From assembly GCF_001983995.1 (NCBI RefSeq), contig NZ_CP019450.1:2356001-2420000 (forward strand): 64,000 nt of DNA, read 5' to 3'. Shown here piece by piece: positions 55,615-64,000 of the stretch. The notes beneath the pieces are model-generated. The model was not told where the DNA came from and searched no databases. It saw nothing but the letters and a program-made list of their open reading frames with translations. The position numbers and the translations under genes are program-made. How positions within the stretch are numbered: the first letter of the stretch is position 1; each line of letters opens with the position of its first letter. The stretch is from Halioglobus japonicus. GTDB taxonomy: Bacteria > Pseudomonadota > Gammaproteobacteria > Pseudomonadales > Halieaceae.

Positions 55615-56958
55615 ATGATCAAGATCAAGCGGGGCATGGATATCCCTATCCAGGGAGCTCCCCAGCAAGTTATTGAAGATGCACCTGCAGCCCGCGCCGT
55701 CGCGCTGGTAGGCTTCGACTACGTCGGTATGAAGCCCACCATGGAGGTGAAAGAGGGTGACCGGGTGAAACTCGGCCAGGTTCTGTTCACTGACAAAAAG
55801 ACCGAAGGCGTGCGCTACACCGCACCGGCTTCCGGTGTCGTCTCAGCTGTCAACCGCGGCGCCAAGCGCGTACTGCAGTCGGTAGTGATTGACGTTGACG
55901 GTGACGATGCAGAAGATTTCGGTGCTTCCAGCGCGGCTGATGCCGCCAACCTTGACGCCGCCGCCGTGCGCGCCAAGCTGATTGAGAGCGGCCAGTGGAC
56001 AGCACTGCGCACTCGCCCGTTCAGCAAGGTTCCCGAAGTAGACAGCGAAGCCGCTGCCATTTTTGTCACAGCCATGGATACCCAGCCACTCGCTGCTGAT
56101 CCCGCGGTGATCATTGATACCCAGGTCGAAGCATTTACGCTCGGTCAGGATCTGTTGGCCAAGCTGACCAACGGCAAGGTATACGTCTGCGCTGCCGCTG
56201 ACGTGTCCATTCCGCTGGGCAAGTCTGGCAAGGTTCAGTATGCCCAGTTCGACGGCCCGCACCCGGCTGGCCTGGCAGGCACCCACATCCATTTCCTGGA
56301 AGGCGCCAGCAACGGCAAAACCGTGTGGCAGGTTGGCTACCAGGACGTGATCGCCATTGGCCGCCTGTTCCTCGACGGAAAGCTATACACCGACCGCGTG
56401 ATTTCGTTGGCCGGCCCCCAGGTAGAGAACCCCCGTCTGGTGAAGACGCGTCTGGGTGTAGACCTGCAGGCGCTGTGTGCCGGTGAAGTGAAAGAGGGCG
56501 AGAACCGCATCATCTCCGGCTCCGTACTCGGCGGTCGCGGTGTTGCTACCGGCACTTCTTACCTTGGTCGTTACCACAACCAGGTCAGCGTGCTGCTCGA
56601 AGGTCGCCAGCGCGACTTCATGGGTTGGCTGAGCCCCGGTGCCAGCCGCCACTCCAGTCTGGGCATTTACCTGTCCAGCTTCTTTGGTGTGAAGCCACTG
56701 CCCATGACTACTAACACCAACGGCTCCGAGCGTGCCATGGTGCCGGTGGGGCAGTACGAAAACATCATGCCGCTGGATATTCTTCCCACCCAGCTGCTGC
56801 GCTCGCTGATTGTCGGCGACACCGAAACAGCCCAGGCCCTCGGTTGCCTGGAACTGGAAGAGGAAGATCTGGCCCTGTGCACCTATGTCTGCGCAGGCAA
56901 GTACGAGTACGGTCCTATCCTGCGGGATAACCTGACCCGCATTGAGAAGGAGGGCTAA
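55615..56958 (+). CDS. nqrA: Na+-translocating NADH:quinone reductase subunit A
   Basis: Protein of 447 residues, standard NqrA length, starting MIKIKRGMDIPIQGAPQQVI, with PTMEVKEGDRVKLGQVLFTD and the C-terminal LELEEEDLALCTYVCAGKYE. NqrA is the peripheral cytoplasmic subunit at the quinone side. First of six structural genes (nqrABCDEF) spaced by 0-15 bases. Confidence 0.97.
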   Translation: MIKIKRGMDIPIQGAPQQVIEDAPAARAVALVGFDYVGMKPTMEVKEGDRVKLGQVLFTDKKTEGVRYTAPASGVVSAVNRGAKRVLQSVVIDVDGDDAEDFGASSAADAANLDAAAVRAKLIESGQWTALRTRPFSKVPEVDSEAAAIFVTAMDTQPLAADPAVIIDTQVEAFTLGQDLLAKLTNGKVYVCAAADVSIPLGKSGKVQYAQFDGPHPAGLAGTHIHFLEGASNGKTVWQVGYQDVIAIGRLFLDGKLYTDRVISLAGPQVENPRLVKTRLGVDLQALCAGEVKEGENRIISGSVLGGRGVATGTSYLGRYHNQVSVLLEGRQRDFMGWLSPGASRHSSLGIYLSSFFGVKPLPMTTNTNGSERAMVPVGQYENIMPLDILPTQLLRSLIVGDTETAQALGCLELEEEDLALCTYVCAGKYEYGPILRDNLTRIEKEG

Positions 56959-56961
56959 GTC

Positions 56962-58155
56962 GTGGGATTGCGCAAGACTCTTGACGACATGGAACATCAC
57001 TTCACCGAGGGCGGTAAGTACCAAAACTGGTATGCTCTCTACGAAGCGGTAGATACTATTTTCTATTCCCCGGGCAGTGTGACCAAGTCCACCGCCCACG
57101 TGCGCGACGGCATTGACCTCAAGCGCATAATGATTACCGTTTGGTTCGCCACATTCCCGGCCATGTTCTACGGCATGTACAACCTGGGTTTCCAGGCGAC
57201 GGGTGTTATGGAAGCCGGCATGGCAGTAGAAGGTTGGCGCGGCTGGCTCATCGAACTGCTCGGTGGTTATGACGCGACCAGCCTGTGGCACTGCTTCTGG
57301 TATGGCGCCGTGTTCTTCCTGCCAATATATGCCGTCACATTTGTGGTCGGTGGCTTCTGGGAAGTACTGTTTGCCATGAAGCGCGGCCATGAGGTTAATG
57401 AAGGCTTCTTCGTGACCTCGGTTCTGTTCGCCTTGATCTGTCCCCCCGATGTGCCCCTGTGGCAGGTGGCCCTGGGCATTAGCTTCGGTGTCGTTATCGG
57501 CAAGGAAGTGTTCGGCGGTACGGGTAAGAACTTCCTCAACCCCGCTTTGACCGGCCGTGCGTTCCTGTATTTTGCGTACCCCGCTCAGATGTCAGGCGAC
57601 GCGGTCTGGGTAGCTGTGGATGGTTACACTGCGGCGACGCCGCTGTCGATCGTCGCTGCTGACGGCATGTCCGTACTGCAGTCACAGTTCACCTGGATGG
57701 ATGCCTTTATCGGCCGCATTCCCGGCTCGATTGGTGAAGTATCAACGCTGGCCATTGCGATTGGCGGTGCCGCGTTGCTGATTGCTCGCATCGCTTCCTG
57801 GCGTATTGTGGCTGGCGTCATGGTGGGTATGGTCGCACTGTCGACCCTGTTCAACATTGTCGGTTCCGATTCCAACCCCGCATTCGCCATGCCCTGGTAC
57901 TGGCACCTTGTGACTGGTGGCTTTGCTTTCGGTATGTTTTTTATGGCCACTGACCCTGTGTCAGGGGCCATGACCAACACTGGCAAGTGGGCCTTCGGCA
58001 TTCTGATCGGTGCGATGACCGTACTGATCCGCGTTGTAAACCCGGCCTTCCCCGAGGGCATCATGCTGGCGATTCTGTTCGCCAACCTGTTTGCGCCCCT
58101 GATGGATCACTTCGTGGTCCAGGCCAATATCAAGAGGAGACTTGCTCGTGTCTAG
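56962..58155 (+). CDS. nqrB: Na+-translocating NADH:quinone reductase subunit B
   Basis: Protein of 397 residues, ten or so membrane helices. The covalent FMN site is Thr226 in DGYTAATPL; the riboflavin/quinone region and the Gly-rich helices are as in Vibrio NqrB. Forms the main Na+ channel. Starts GTG 56962 and overlaps nqrC by 8 bases. Confidence 0.97.
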   Translation: MGLRKTLDDMEHHFTEGGKYQNWYALYEAVDTIFYSPGSVTKSTAHVRDGIDLKRIMITVWFATFPAMFYGMYNLGFQATGVMEAGMAVEGWRGWLIELLGGYDATSLWHCFWYGAVFFLPIYAVTFVVGGFWEVLFAMKRGHEVNEGFFVTSVLFALICPPDVPLWQVALGISFGVVIGKEVFGGTGKNFLNPALTGRAFLYFAYPAQMSGDAVWVAVDGYTAATPLSIVAADGMSVLQSQFTWMDAFIGRIPGSIGEVSTLAIAIGGAALLIARIASWRIVAGVMVGMVALSTLFNIVGSDSNPAFAMPWYWHLVTGGFAFGMFFMATDPVSGAMTNTGKWAFGILIGAMTVLIRVVNPAFPEGIMLAILFANLFAPLMDHFVVQANIKRRLARV

Positions 58156-58918
58156 TAACGACAGCATCAAGAAAACGCTGATTGTCGCGTTCTCCCTCTG
58201 TATCGTCTGTTCGGTTGTTGTGTCCACAGCTGCGGTAATGCTCAAGCCCGCGCAGGTGGCAAACGCCGAGCTCGACAGGAAGAAGAATATTCTCGCCGCT
58301 GCGGGCATCCTCGAAGAGGGTCGCAGCATTGACGAGCAGTTCGAATCCATCACTACTCGTGCGGTCGATCTGCGCACCGGCCAGTTCACCGATGAGGTGG
58401 ATGCGGCCAGCTTCAACCAGCGCAAGTCGATTAAAGACCCGGCGCTGTCCGACAAGTTGAGCAGCAGTGACGACCCCGCCAAGATCCTGCGCCGTGAGCA
58501 CTTTGCGCTGGTCTACATGGTCGAGGACGAGAACGGTCTGGACAAAATCATCCTGCCCATCCGCGGTTACGGCCTGTGGGGCACTCTGTACGGTTTTGTG
58601 GCGCTCGAGGGCGACATGAATACGGTTGCAGGCCTTGGCTTTTACGAGCACAAGGAAACACCCGGACTCGGCGGTGAAGTCGACAATCCCCGCTGGAAAG
58701 GCCTGTGGCCGGGCAAGCAGATGTTTGCCGATGGCGAAGTCGCCCTGACGATCGTCAAAGGCGCAGTTGATCCCGGCGCGGAAGGTGCCGATTTCATGGT
58801 GGACGGCCTGGCCGGTGCCACCCTGACAACCCGCGGCCTGGACAACCTGGTCAAGTACTGGCTGGGCCCCGAAGGCTTTATGCCCTTTCTTAGTAACCTG
58901 AAATCCGGGGAGGCCTGA
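58148..58918 (+). CDS. nqrC: Na+-translocating NADH:quinone reductase subunit C
   Basis: Protein of 256 residues: one N-terminal membrane helix ([20 protein letters not shown]) and a periplasmic FMN-binding domain. The flavinylated Thr is in [12 protein letters not shown]; with the start at GTG 58148 it is residue 225, the same number as in Vibrio cholerae. The usual Ser two residues before is Ala here. FMN is attached by ApbE, encoded downstream. TTG 58142 would add two residues. Confidence 0.96.
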   Translation: MSSNDSIKKTLIVAFSLCIVCSVVVSTAAVMLKPAQVANAELDRKKNILAAAGILEEGRSIDEQFESITTRAVDLRTGQFTDEVDAASFNQRKSIKDPALSDKLSSSDDPAKILRREHFALVYMVEDENGLDKIILPIRGYGLWGTLYGFVALEGDMNTVAGLGFYEHKETPGLGGEVDNPRWKGLWPGKQMFADGEVALTIVKGAVDPGAEGADFMVDGLAGATLTTRGLDNLVKYWLGPEGFMPFLSNLKSGEA

Positions 58919-58920
58919 TC

Positions 58921-59583
58921 GTGGATTCTGTTAAAGACACACTCTCAACCCCAATTTTCAAGAACAACCCCATCGCGCTGCAGGTGCTGGGTGTTTGTAG
59001 CGCCCTGGCGGTAACGTCGTCGCTGCAGGTAACCCTGGTCATGTGTATCGCACTGACTTCGGTGTGTGCGTTCTCGAACCTGGGTGTTTCTCTCATCCGC
59101 AACCACATTCCCGGCAGCATTCGTATCATCGTGCAGATGATCATTATTGCCTCGCTGGTAATTTCGGTAGACCTGACACTGAAAGCCGTCGCCTATGACA
59201 TCAGCAAGCAGTTGTCGGTGTTTGTCGGCCTGATCATTACCAACTGTATCGTCATGGGTCGCGCCGAGGCCTTCGCCATGAAGAACCCGCCGCTGCCTAG
59301 CTTTATCGACGGCATCGGCAATGGTCTGGGTTACTCCGTGGTGCTGATCGCAGTCGCGGTGGTACGTGAGCTGTTCGGTGCGGGTAAACTGTTCGGCATC
59401 GAGATTCTGCCGCTGGTCACCGAGGGTGGCTGGTACAACCCCAACGGCCTGCTGCTGTTGCCTCCAAGTGCCTTCTTCCTGATCGGCATGTTCATCTGGA
59501 TTCTGCGCTCTGCACAGAAGGACCAGGTTGAGGAGCCCGACTTCAAGATGGCGAAACACACTGTTGCGCGGGAGGGCGTGTAA
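58921..59583 (+). CDS. nqrD: Na+-translocating NADH:quinone reductase subunit D
   Basis: Protein of 220 residues with six membrane helices. [20 protein letters not shown] and [20 protein letters not shown] carry the Cys and helix breaks conserved between NqrD and NqrE; the pair holds an iron-sulfur site in the membrane. Paralogue of nqrE, which follows directly. Confidence 0.97.
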   Translation: MDSVKDTLSTPIFKNNPIALQVLGVCSALAVTSSLQVTLVMCIALTSVCAFSNLGVSLIRNHIPGSIRIIVQMIIIASLVISVDLTLKAVAYDISKQLSVFVGLIITNCIVMGRAEAFAMKNPPLPSFIDGIGNGLGYSVVLIAVAVVRELFGAGKLFGIEILPLVTEGGWYNPNGLLLLPPSAFFLIGMFIWILRSAQKDQVEEPDFKMAKHTVAREGV

Positions 59584-60192
59584 ATGGAACATTACCTGAG
59601 CCTGTTTATCCGCTCGATCTTTATCGAGAACATGGCCCTGGCATCCTTCCTGGGCATGTGTACCTTCCTGGCGGTATCCAAAAAGATCCAGGCGGCCTTT
59701 GGCCTGGGCGTAGCGGTGGTGGTTGTACTGACCATTACCGTGCCGGTGAACAACCTGATCTATAACTCCCTGCTGGCGGAAGGCGCTCTGGCATGGGCCG
59801 GTTACCCCGAGCTCGACCTGAGCTTCCTGGGCCTGCTCAGCTACATTGGCGTAATCGCGGCGATGGTACAGATCCTGGAGATGTTCCTGGATAAGTATGT
59901 ACCTGCGCTGTACAACGCGCTCGGTGTATTCCTGCCGCTGATTACCGTGAACTGTGCCATCCTCGGTGCATCGCTCTTCATGGTTGAGCGGGACTACAAC
60001 TTCAGCGAATCGCTGGTATTCGGCGCAGGCGCCGGCGTGGGCTGGGCCCTGGCCATTGTTGCCCTGGCCGGTATCCGCGAGAAACTGAAGTACTCCGATG
60101 TGCCCGACGGTCTGCAGGGCCTGGGTATTACTTTCATTATCGTTGGTCTGATGTCCCTGGGCTTCATGTCCTTCGGCGGCATCGATCTGTAA
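59584..60192 (+). CDS. nqrE: Na+-translocating NADH:quinone reductase subunit E
   Basis: Protein of 202 residues with six membrane helices ([20 protein letters not shown] and [18 protein letters not shown], the latter with the conserved Cys). Inverted-topology partner of NqrD. Begins at the base after the nqrD stop. Confidence 0.97.
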   Translation: MEHYLSLFIRSIFIENMALASFLGMCTFLAVSKKIQAAFGLGVAVVVVLTITVPVNNLIYNSLLAEGALAWAGYPELDLSFLGLLSYIGVIAAMVQILEMFLDKYVPALYNALGVFLPLITVNCAILGASLFMVERDYNFSESLVFGAGAGVGWALAIVALAGIREKLKYSDVPDGLQGLGITFIIVGLMSLGFMSFGGIDL

Positions 60193-60207
60193 GGAGTAGC
60201 GGCGACA

Positions 60208-61428
60208 ATGGATACAATTATTTTCGGCGTAGTTATGTTCACCGCCATCGTGCTGGCCCTGGTGGCCGTCATTCTTGTGGCGCGCAATTCGCTGGTGAGC
60301 ACCGGCGACGTCAATATCGAGATTAACGGCGAGAAGACCATTACGGTTCCCGCCGGCGGCAAGCTGCTGCAGACCTTGTCTGAATCTGGCCTGTTCCTGC
60401 CCTCTGCCTGTGGCGGCGGCGGTACCTGTGCCCAGTGTAAGTGCATTATCAACGACGGTGGCGGCTCTATGCTGCCCACCGAAGAATCGCACTTCACCAA
60501 GCGCGATGAAGCGGAAGGCTGGCGTCTGAGCTGTCAGGTGGCCGTGAAGCAGGACATGAAGATCGAAGTCGAAGAAGAAGTCTTCGGCGTGAAGCAGTGG
60601 GAATGTACCGTTGAGTCCAACCCCAATGTGGCGACCTTCATTAAAGAGCTTACCCTGAAGCTCCCCGAGGGCGAGAACGTGGACTTCCGCGCCGGCGGTT
60701 ACGTGCAGCTGGAATGTCCCGCGCACCACGTGAAGTACTCCGATTTCGATATCGAAGAGGAATACCGTGGTGACTGGGAGCACTTCAACTTCTTCAAGCA
60801 CGAATCCATCGTGAAGGAAGACGTGATCCGCGCCTACTCCATGGCCAACTATCCGGAAGAGAAGGGCGTTGTTAAATTCAACATCCGTATCGCCACGCCG
60901 CCTCCCGGCAGCGAAGGCATTCCTCCCGGCCAGATGTCATCCTGGGTATTTAACCTGAAGCCGGGTGACAAGGTGAACGTATACGGTCCCTTCGGTGAAT
61001 TCTTCGCCAAGGATACCGATGCCGAGATGGTCTTCATTGGTGGCGGAGCGGGTATGGCGCCAATGCGCTCCCATATCTTCGACCAACTCAAGCGTTTGAA
61101 CAGCAAGCGTAAGATCTCCTTCTGGTACGGTGCGCGCTCCCTGCGTGAAATGTTCTACGTGGAAGATTACGACACCCTCGCTGCCGAGAACGAGAACTTC
61201 GACTGGCACGTGGCGCTTTCTGATCCGCAGCCCGAGGACAACTGGGACGGCCTGACAGGCTTCATTCACAACGTATTGTATGAAGAATACCTGAAGGACC
61301 ACCCCGCACCTGAAGACTGTGAGTACTATATGTGCGGGCCGCCGATGATGAATGCGGCGGTCATCCAGATGCTGACGGATCTGGGTGTCGAGCCCGAGAA
61401 TATCCTGCTTGATGACTTCGGCGGATAA
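60208..61428 (+). CDS. nqrF: Na+-translocating NADH:quinone reductase subunit F
   Basis: Protein of 406 residues: N-terminal helix, [2Fe-2S] domain ([12 protein letters not shown] with a fourth Cys in RLSCQVAV), FAD domain ([11 protein letters not shown]) and NADH domain ([30 protein letters not shown]). Accepts electrons from NADH and feeds the complex. A terminator-like hairpin begins 5 bases after its stop. Confidence 0.97.
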   Translation: MDTIIFGVVMFTAIVLALVAVILVARNSLVSTGDVNIEINGEKTITVPAGGKLLQTLSESGLFLPSACGGGGTCAQCKCIINDGGGSMLPTEESHFTKRDEAEGWRLSCQVAVKQDMKIEVEEEVFGVKQWECTVESNPNVATFIKELTLKLPEGENVDFRAGGYVQLECPAHHVKYSDFDIEEEYRGDWEHFNFFKHESIVKEDVIRAYSMANYPEEKGVVKFNIRIATPPPGSEGIPPGQMSSWVFNLKPGDKVNVYGPFGEFFAKDTDAEMVFIGGGAGMAPMRSHIFDQLKRLNSKRKISFWYGARSLREMFYVEDYDTLAAENENFDWHVALSDPQPEDNWDGLTGFIHNVLYEEYLKDHPAPEDCEYYMCGPPMMNAAVIQMLTDLGVEPENILLDDFGG

Positions 61429-62478
61429 TCCTAAAAGCCACTCCAAGGAGTGGCTTTTTGCTGTGTTGGGTGCGGCTTTCGCCGCACTGCTGCTGGTGGG
61501 CTGCGCCGATCAGGCGCAGTCGTTTAAGCTGACCGGCGCAACGATGGGCACTACCTGGCACGTGACAGCGACCCCCGGCGACGACGCCAACGTCGACACG
61601 GCGCAACTGCAGCGCGATATCGAAGTGGTGCTTGAGTCGGTTAACGACAGCATGTCTACCTATCGGGCAGAGTCGGAAATCAGCCGTTTCAATCAGGCGC
61701 CCGTGGATGCCTGGTTCGATGTGTCTGAAGATTTCTACCTGGTGCTGTCGGCCGCTATGGCGATTCACTGGCAGAGTAATGGCGCTTACGATGTTACCGT
61801 CGGCCCGCTGGTTAACCTGTGGGGGTTTGGCCCGGTGAACGTATCGATGCTGCGCCTGATGCTGCCGCCATCGACTTGGTGATGACGCGGGTAGGGCAGG
61901 ACAAACTGCGCGTCGATGGTGAGCTGCGCAGTGTGCGCAAGCAGGCCGATGTCTATCTGGATTTCTCCTCCATCGCCAAGGGATTTGCCGTGGATGAGGT
62001 CGCGCGCTTGCTGCAGGCGACCGGCATCGAAGACTATCTGGTGGAAATTGGCGGTGAGATGCGGGTCGGCGGTCTGTCGCCTCGCGGAGACGCCTGGCGC
62101 ATTGCGATCGAGCAGCCGGAGGTGGGCGCCAGGTCGATTGCCCAGGCGATTGCATTGCGCGATGTGGCGATTGCCACGTCCGGAGATTACCGGAATTACT
62201 TTGAGGCGGATGGCGTGCGTTACTCGCACAGCATTGATCCGCGCACCGGTCAGCCGGTTGCCCATGAACTGGTCTCAGTCACTGTGATTCACCCCAGTTG
62301 CATGATGGCGGATGCCTGGGCCACCGCGCTCACCGTGCTGGGTGCCGAAGAAGCGATGGCAGTGGCGGAGGCGGCCGGTTTGGCGGTATATTTTATTCAG
62401 CGCGAGGGCGAGGGTTTTGCAGACAGCCATACAGAGGCATTTGCTCCCTACCTCGGCTCAATAGGCGCAACCGAGTAG
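61412..62478 (+). CDS. apbE: FAD:protein FMN transferase (lipoprotein), frameshifted in this sequence
   Basis: Frame one gives a lipoprotein signal ending LLLVGC (Cys31) and the ApbE start [39 protein letters not shown]. At 61831-61835 (CCCGG) reading must shift: a third G joins to [15 protein letters not shown], then [49 protein letters not shown] and the C-terminal [18 protein letters not shown]. Restored length about 355 residues. ApbE attaches FMN to NqrB and NqrC. Start ATG 61412 overlaps nqrF; the hairpin at 61433-61459 lies inside its first codons. Confidence 0.92.
61433..61459 (+). terminator. Intrinsic terminator or attenuator after nqrF, inside apbE
   Basis: AAAAGCCACTCC-AA-GGAGTGGCTTTTT is a perfect stem with a T-run, 5 bases after the nqrF stop but within the apbE signal-peptide region. 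It should lower transcription of apbE and nqrM relative to nqrA-F. Confidence 0.75.
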
Positions 62479-62497
62479 TTGGCGCCGGGAGAGACAG

Positions 62498-62734
62498 ATG
62501 GCAATTTTTATCATTACAACCCTGTTTATAGGTATCGTGATTGCTGCGATGGCGGTAGGTGTGATCGCTGGACGTGGGCCGATTAAAGGCTCCTGCGGTG
62601 GCATGGGTGCGCTGGGTATCGATACCTCCTGTGATATTTGTGGCGGCGACCCACGGCGCTGCGATGAAGAGACCCGTGAGGGTGAAGTCGGCAAGGCCAA
62701 CCCGGGCCTGTACTATCCTGCCGACCGCGAGTAA
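62498..62734 (+). CDS. nqrM: Na+-NQR maturation protein NqrM
   Basis: Protein of 78 residues: N-terminal membrane helix (FIITTLFIGIVIAAMAVGVI), then cysteines in GSCGGMG and SCDICGGDPRRC. NqrM is needed to build the NqrD/NqrE iron site. GGAGA precedes the ATG. Follows apbE after 19 bases, completing the operon with its maturation factors. Confidence 0.95.
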   Translation: MAIFIITTLFIGIVIAAMAVGVIAGRGPIKGSCGGMGALGIDTSCDICGGDPRRCDEETREGEVGKANPGLYYPADRE

Positions 62735-62748
62735 CGGAATAAGCCGCT

Positions 62749-64000
62749 TTGACTAAGCCTGGCGGCTCGATCGCTAACTACGCCCCATTTATCGGCCTGC
62801 GCTACAGCTTTAGCCGCAAACGCAGCCGTTTCACAGCCGTCATTTCTCTGGTGTCCATGCTCGGTATGGTGCTCGGTGTCGCCAGCCTGATCACCGTATT
62901 GTCGGTGATGAATGGGTTTGCCGGCGAACTGCGCGGGCGTATCTTGTCGCTGGTGCCTCACGGTTATGTGTCTGCGCCGGACGGTGTTTCCGACTGGCAG
63001 GCCCTGGGTGATCAACTGCTGCAGGCCCGGGCATTGATGCCTATTCCCCCTATATTTCCGAAAAGGTGATCCTCGCCAGCGGCCGCTCGCTGCGTGGCGC
63101 TGTGCTCACCGCCATTGATCCCGCGTATGAACAGCGCGTGTCACGGGCTTCACAGGCGATGGTGCAGGGCGAGCTTGCGGCGCTGGCAGACGATAGTTTC
63201 AGCGTGGTGTTGGGCGGATCGCTGGCGCGTATGCTCGGCGTCAGAGTTGGGGACAGTGTGGAAGTCACCGTGCCGCGCTTAACCATGACGCCCCTGGGTG
63301 TATTTCCCCGCAGCAAGCGGCTTACTGTCGTGGGTTTGTTTGAAGTGGGCGCCCAGCCTGACACGTTTCAGGCTTACGTGGGCCTGGCTGCCGGACAAAA
63401 GCTGCTGGGCCCGCGGCGTTCTGTCGAGGGCCTGCAGCTGAAAACCGCCGATCTGATTTCGGCGCCGCAGACTATCGCCCAGCTGGCAGATCAGCTGCCT
63501 GAGGGTTACCAGTTGCAGGACTGGAGCCAGACCCAGGGCTCATTGTTTCGCGCGGTAAAAATGGAGAAAGTTATGGTCAGCCTGCTGTTGCTCAGTGTGG
63601 TAGCCGTGGCGGCCTTCAACATCGTCTCCACCCTGGTGATGTCGGTGGCTGAGAAACGTCGCGACATTGCGGTGCTCCGTACCATGGGCGCCCGGGCCAG
63701 CGGCGTCATGGCTATTTTTGTCGCCCATGGGCTGGGACTTGCGCTGGTGGGTATTACCGCAGGCGCAATCATCGGCGTATTGTTGGCTACCAATATTTCC
63801 GCGATTACCCTCTTTATTGAAAACCTGTTCGGAGTGAAATTGTTCGATCCCTCTGTGTATTTCATCAGTGAGTTGCCCTCGGTATTAATGCCGGGTGACG
63901 TGCTTATGGTGACGCTTGCTTCGCTCGCACTGAGCCTGCTGGCGACGATTTATCCCGCATGGCGGGCCGCCAACGTGGCGCCTGCAGAGGTACTGCGCTA
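62749..64000 (+). CDS. LolC/LolE family lipoprotein-releasing permease, frameshifted, stop cut by the window edge
   Basis: From TTG 62749: YAPFIGLRYSFSRKRSRFTA, then a helix (VSMLGMVLGVASLITVLSVM) and the periplasmic domain start. At 63029-63031 (GGG) reading must shift; with a fourth G it continues RGIDAYSPYISEKVILASGR, through VVLGGSLARMLGVRVGDSVE, to three C-terminal helices and the end AEVLRY, whose stop codon begins at 63999. Restored length about 417 residues, right for LolC/LolE, which free lipoproteins from the inner membrane with the ATPase LolD. LolC or LolE cannot be told apart here. lolD should follow outside the window. Confidence 0.9.

Noticed and set aside
58945..60801. 618-codon open frame on the minus strand opposite nqrDEF
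   Set aside because: His/Gln-rich low-quality product exactly antisense to three certain genes; an effect of high G+C codon bias.

Overview
The window reads as a stretch of a gammaproteobacterial chromosome with high G+C. Gene content and order point to a marine relative of Halieaceae/Cellvibrionales (inference). The right half (topA, DUF6586 gene, lexA, MTIP phosphorylase, csiV, mfd, long-form gap, nqrABCDEF, apbE, nqrM) keeps an order I recall from Pseudomonas aeruginosa. The set acnB, miaE, lpxH-ppiB, glnS, cysS, folD and ffs-dnaX-ybaB-recR is ordinary gammaproteobacterial housekeeping.

Layout. 1-7.5 kb: end of a TgpA-like transglutaminase, a GNAT acetyltransferase, a MAPEG / saccharopine-dehydrogenase-like / DUF2855 operon facing a TetR gene across a 16-bp palindrome, a DUF1295 membrane protein and an exported beta-helix protein with a C-terminal sorting tail. 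7.6-17.2 kb: acnB, DUF1289, miaE preceded by a triple palindromic repeat, lpxH-ppiB, glnS, cysS, folD. 17.3-22 kb: tRNA-Pro, tRNA-His and tRNA-Arg around a decayed accessory zone: a DUF1838 remnant, an MFS remnant, an intact TetR gene with two matching operator-like sites, and an N-terminally truncated amidohydrolase; then a cystatin-like lipoprotein and a 38-residue exported peptide. 22-28.7 kb: an RND efflux operon (adaptor, pump, TetR, amidohydrolase) read leftwards from a double operator. 28.7-41.7 kb: 4.5S RNA, dnaX, ybaB, recR, rnd, ycgL, ycgN, a VWA/MoxR/CoxE-like cluster, a SpoU methyltransferase, AraC and IclR regulators, a glutaredoxin-like protein, a universal stress protein. 41.7-54.7 kb: topA to gap. 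54.7-55.6 kb: gene-poor, with a 27-bp inverted repeat and an 8-bp tandem repeat. 55.6-64 kb: the Na+-translocating NADH:quinone reductase operon with its maturation genes apbE (flavin transfer) and nqrM, then a LolC/LolE permease whose stop codon is cut by the window edge.

A recurring feature is a single missing or extra base in a short G/C run inside genes that should be intact (RND pump, dnaX, recR, apbE, lolC/E, beta-helix gene, probably tRNA-Arg). Because dnaX, recR and lolC/E are affected, I read these as sequencing or assembly indels. I keep them apart from the true decay at 17.6-21.2 kb, where genes have lost whole ends. Several housekeeping promoters (glnS, tRNA-Pro, tRNA-Arg, ffs, gap, nqr) share a -10 box followed by a GCGC-rich discriminator. 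I found no CRISPR array, integrase, transposase or phage gene, and no clearly novel defence system. The least explained items are the repeat elements, the 38-residue peptide and the cystatin-like lipoprotein.
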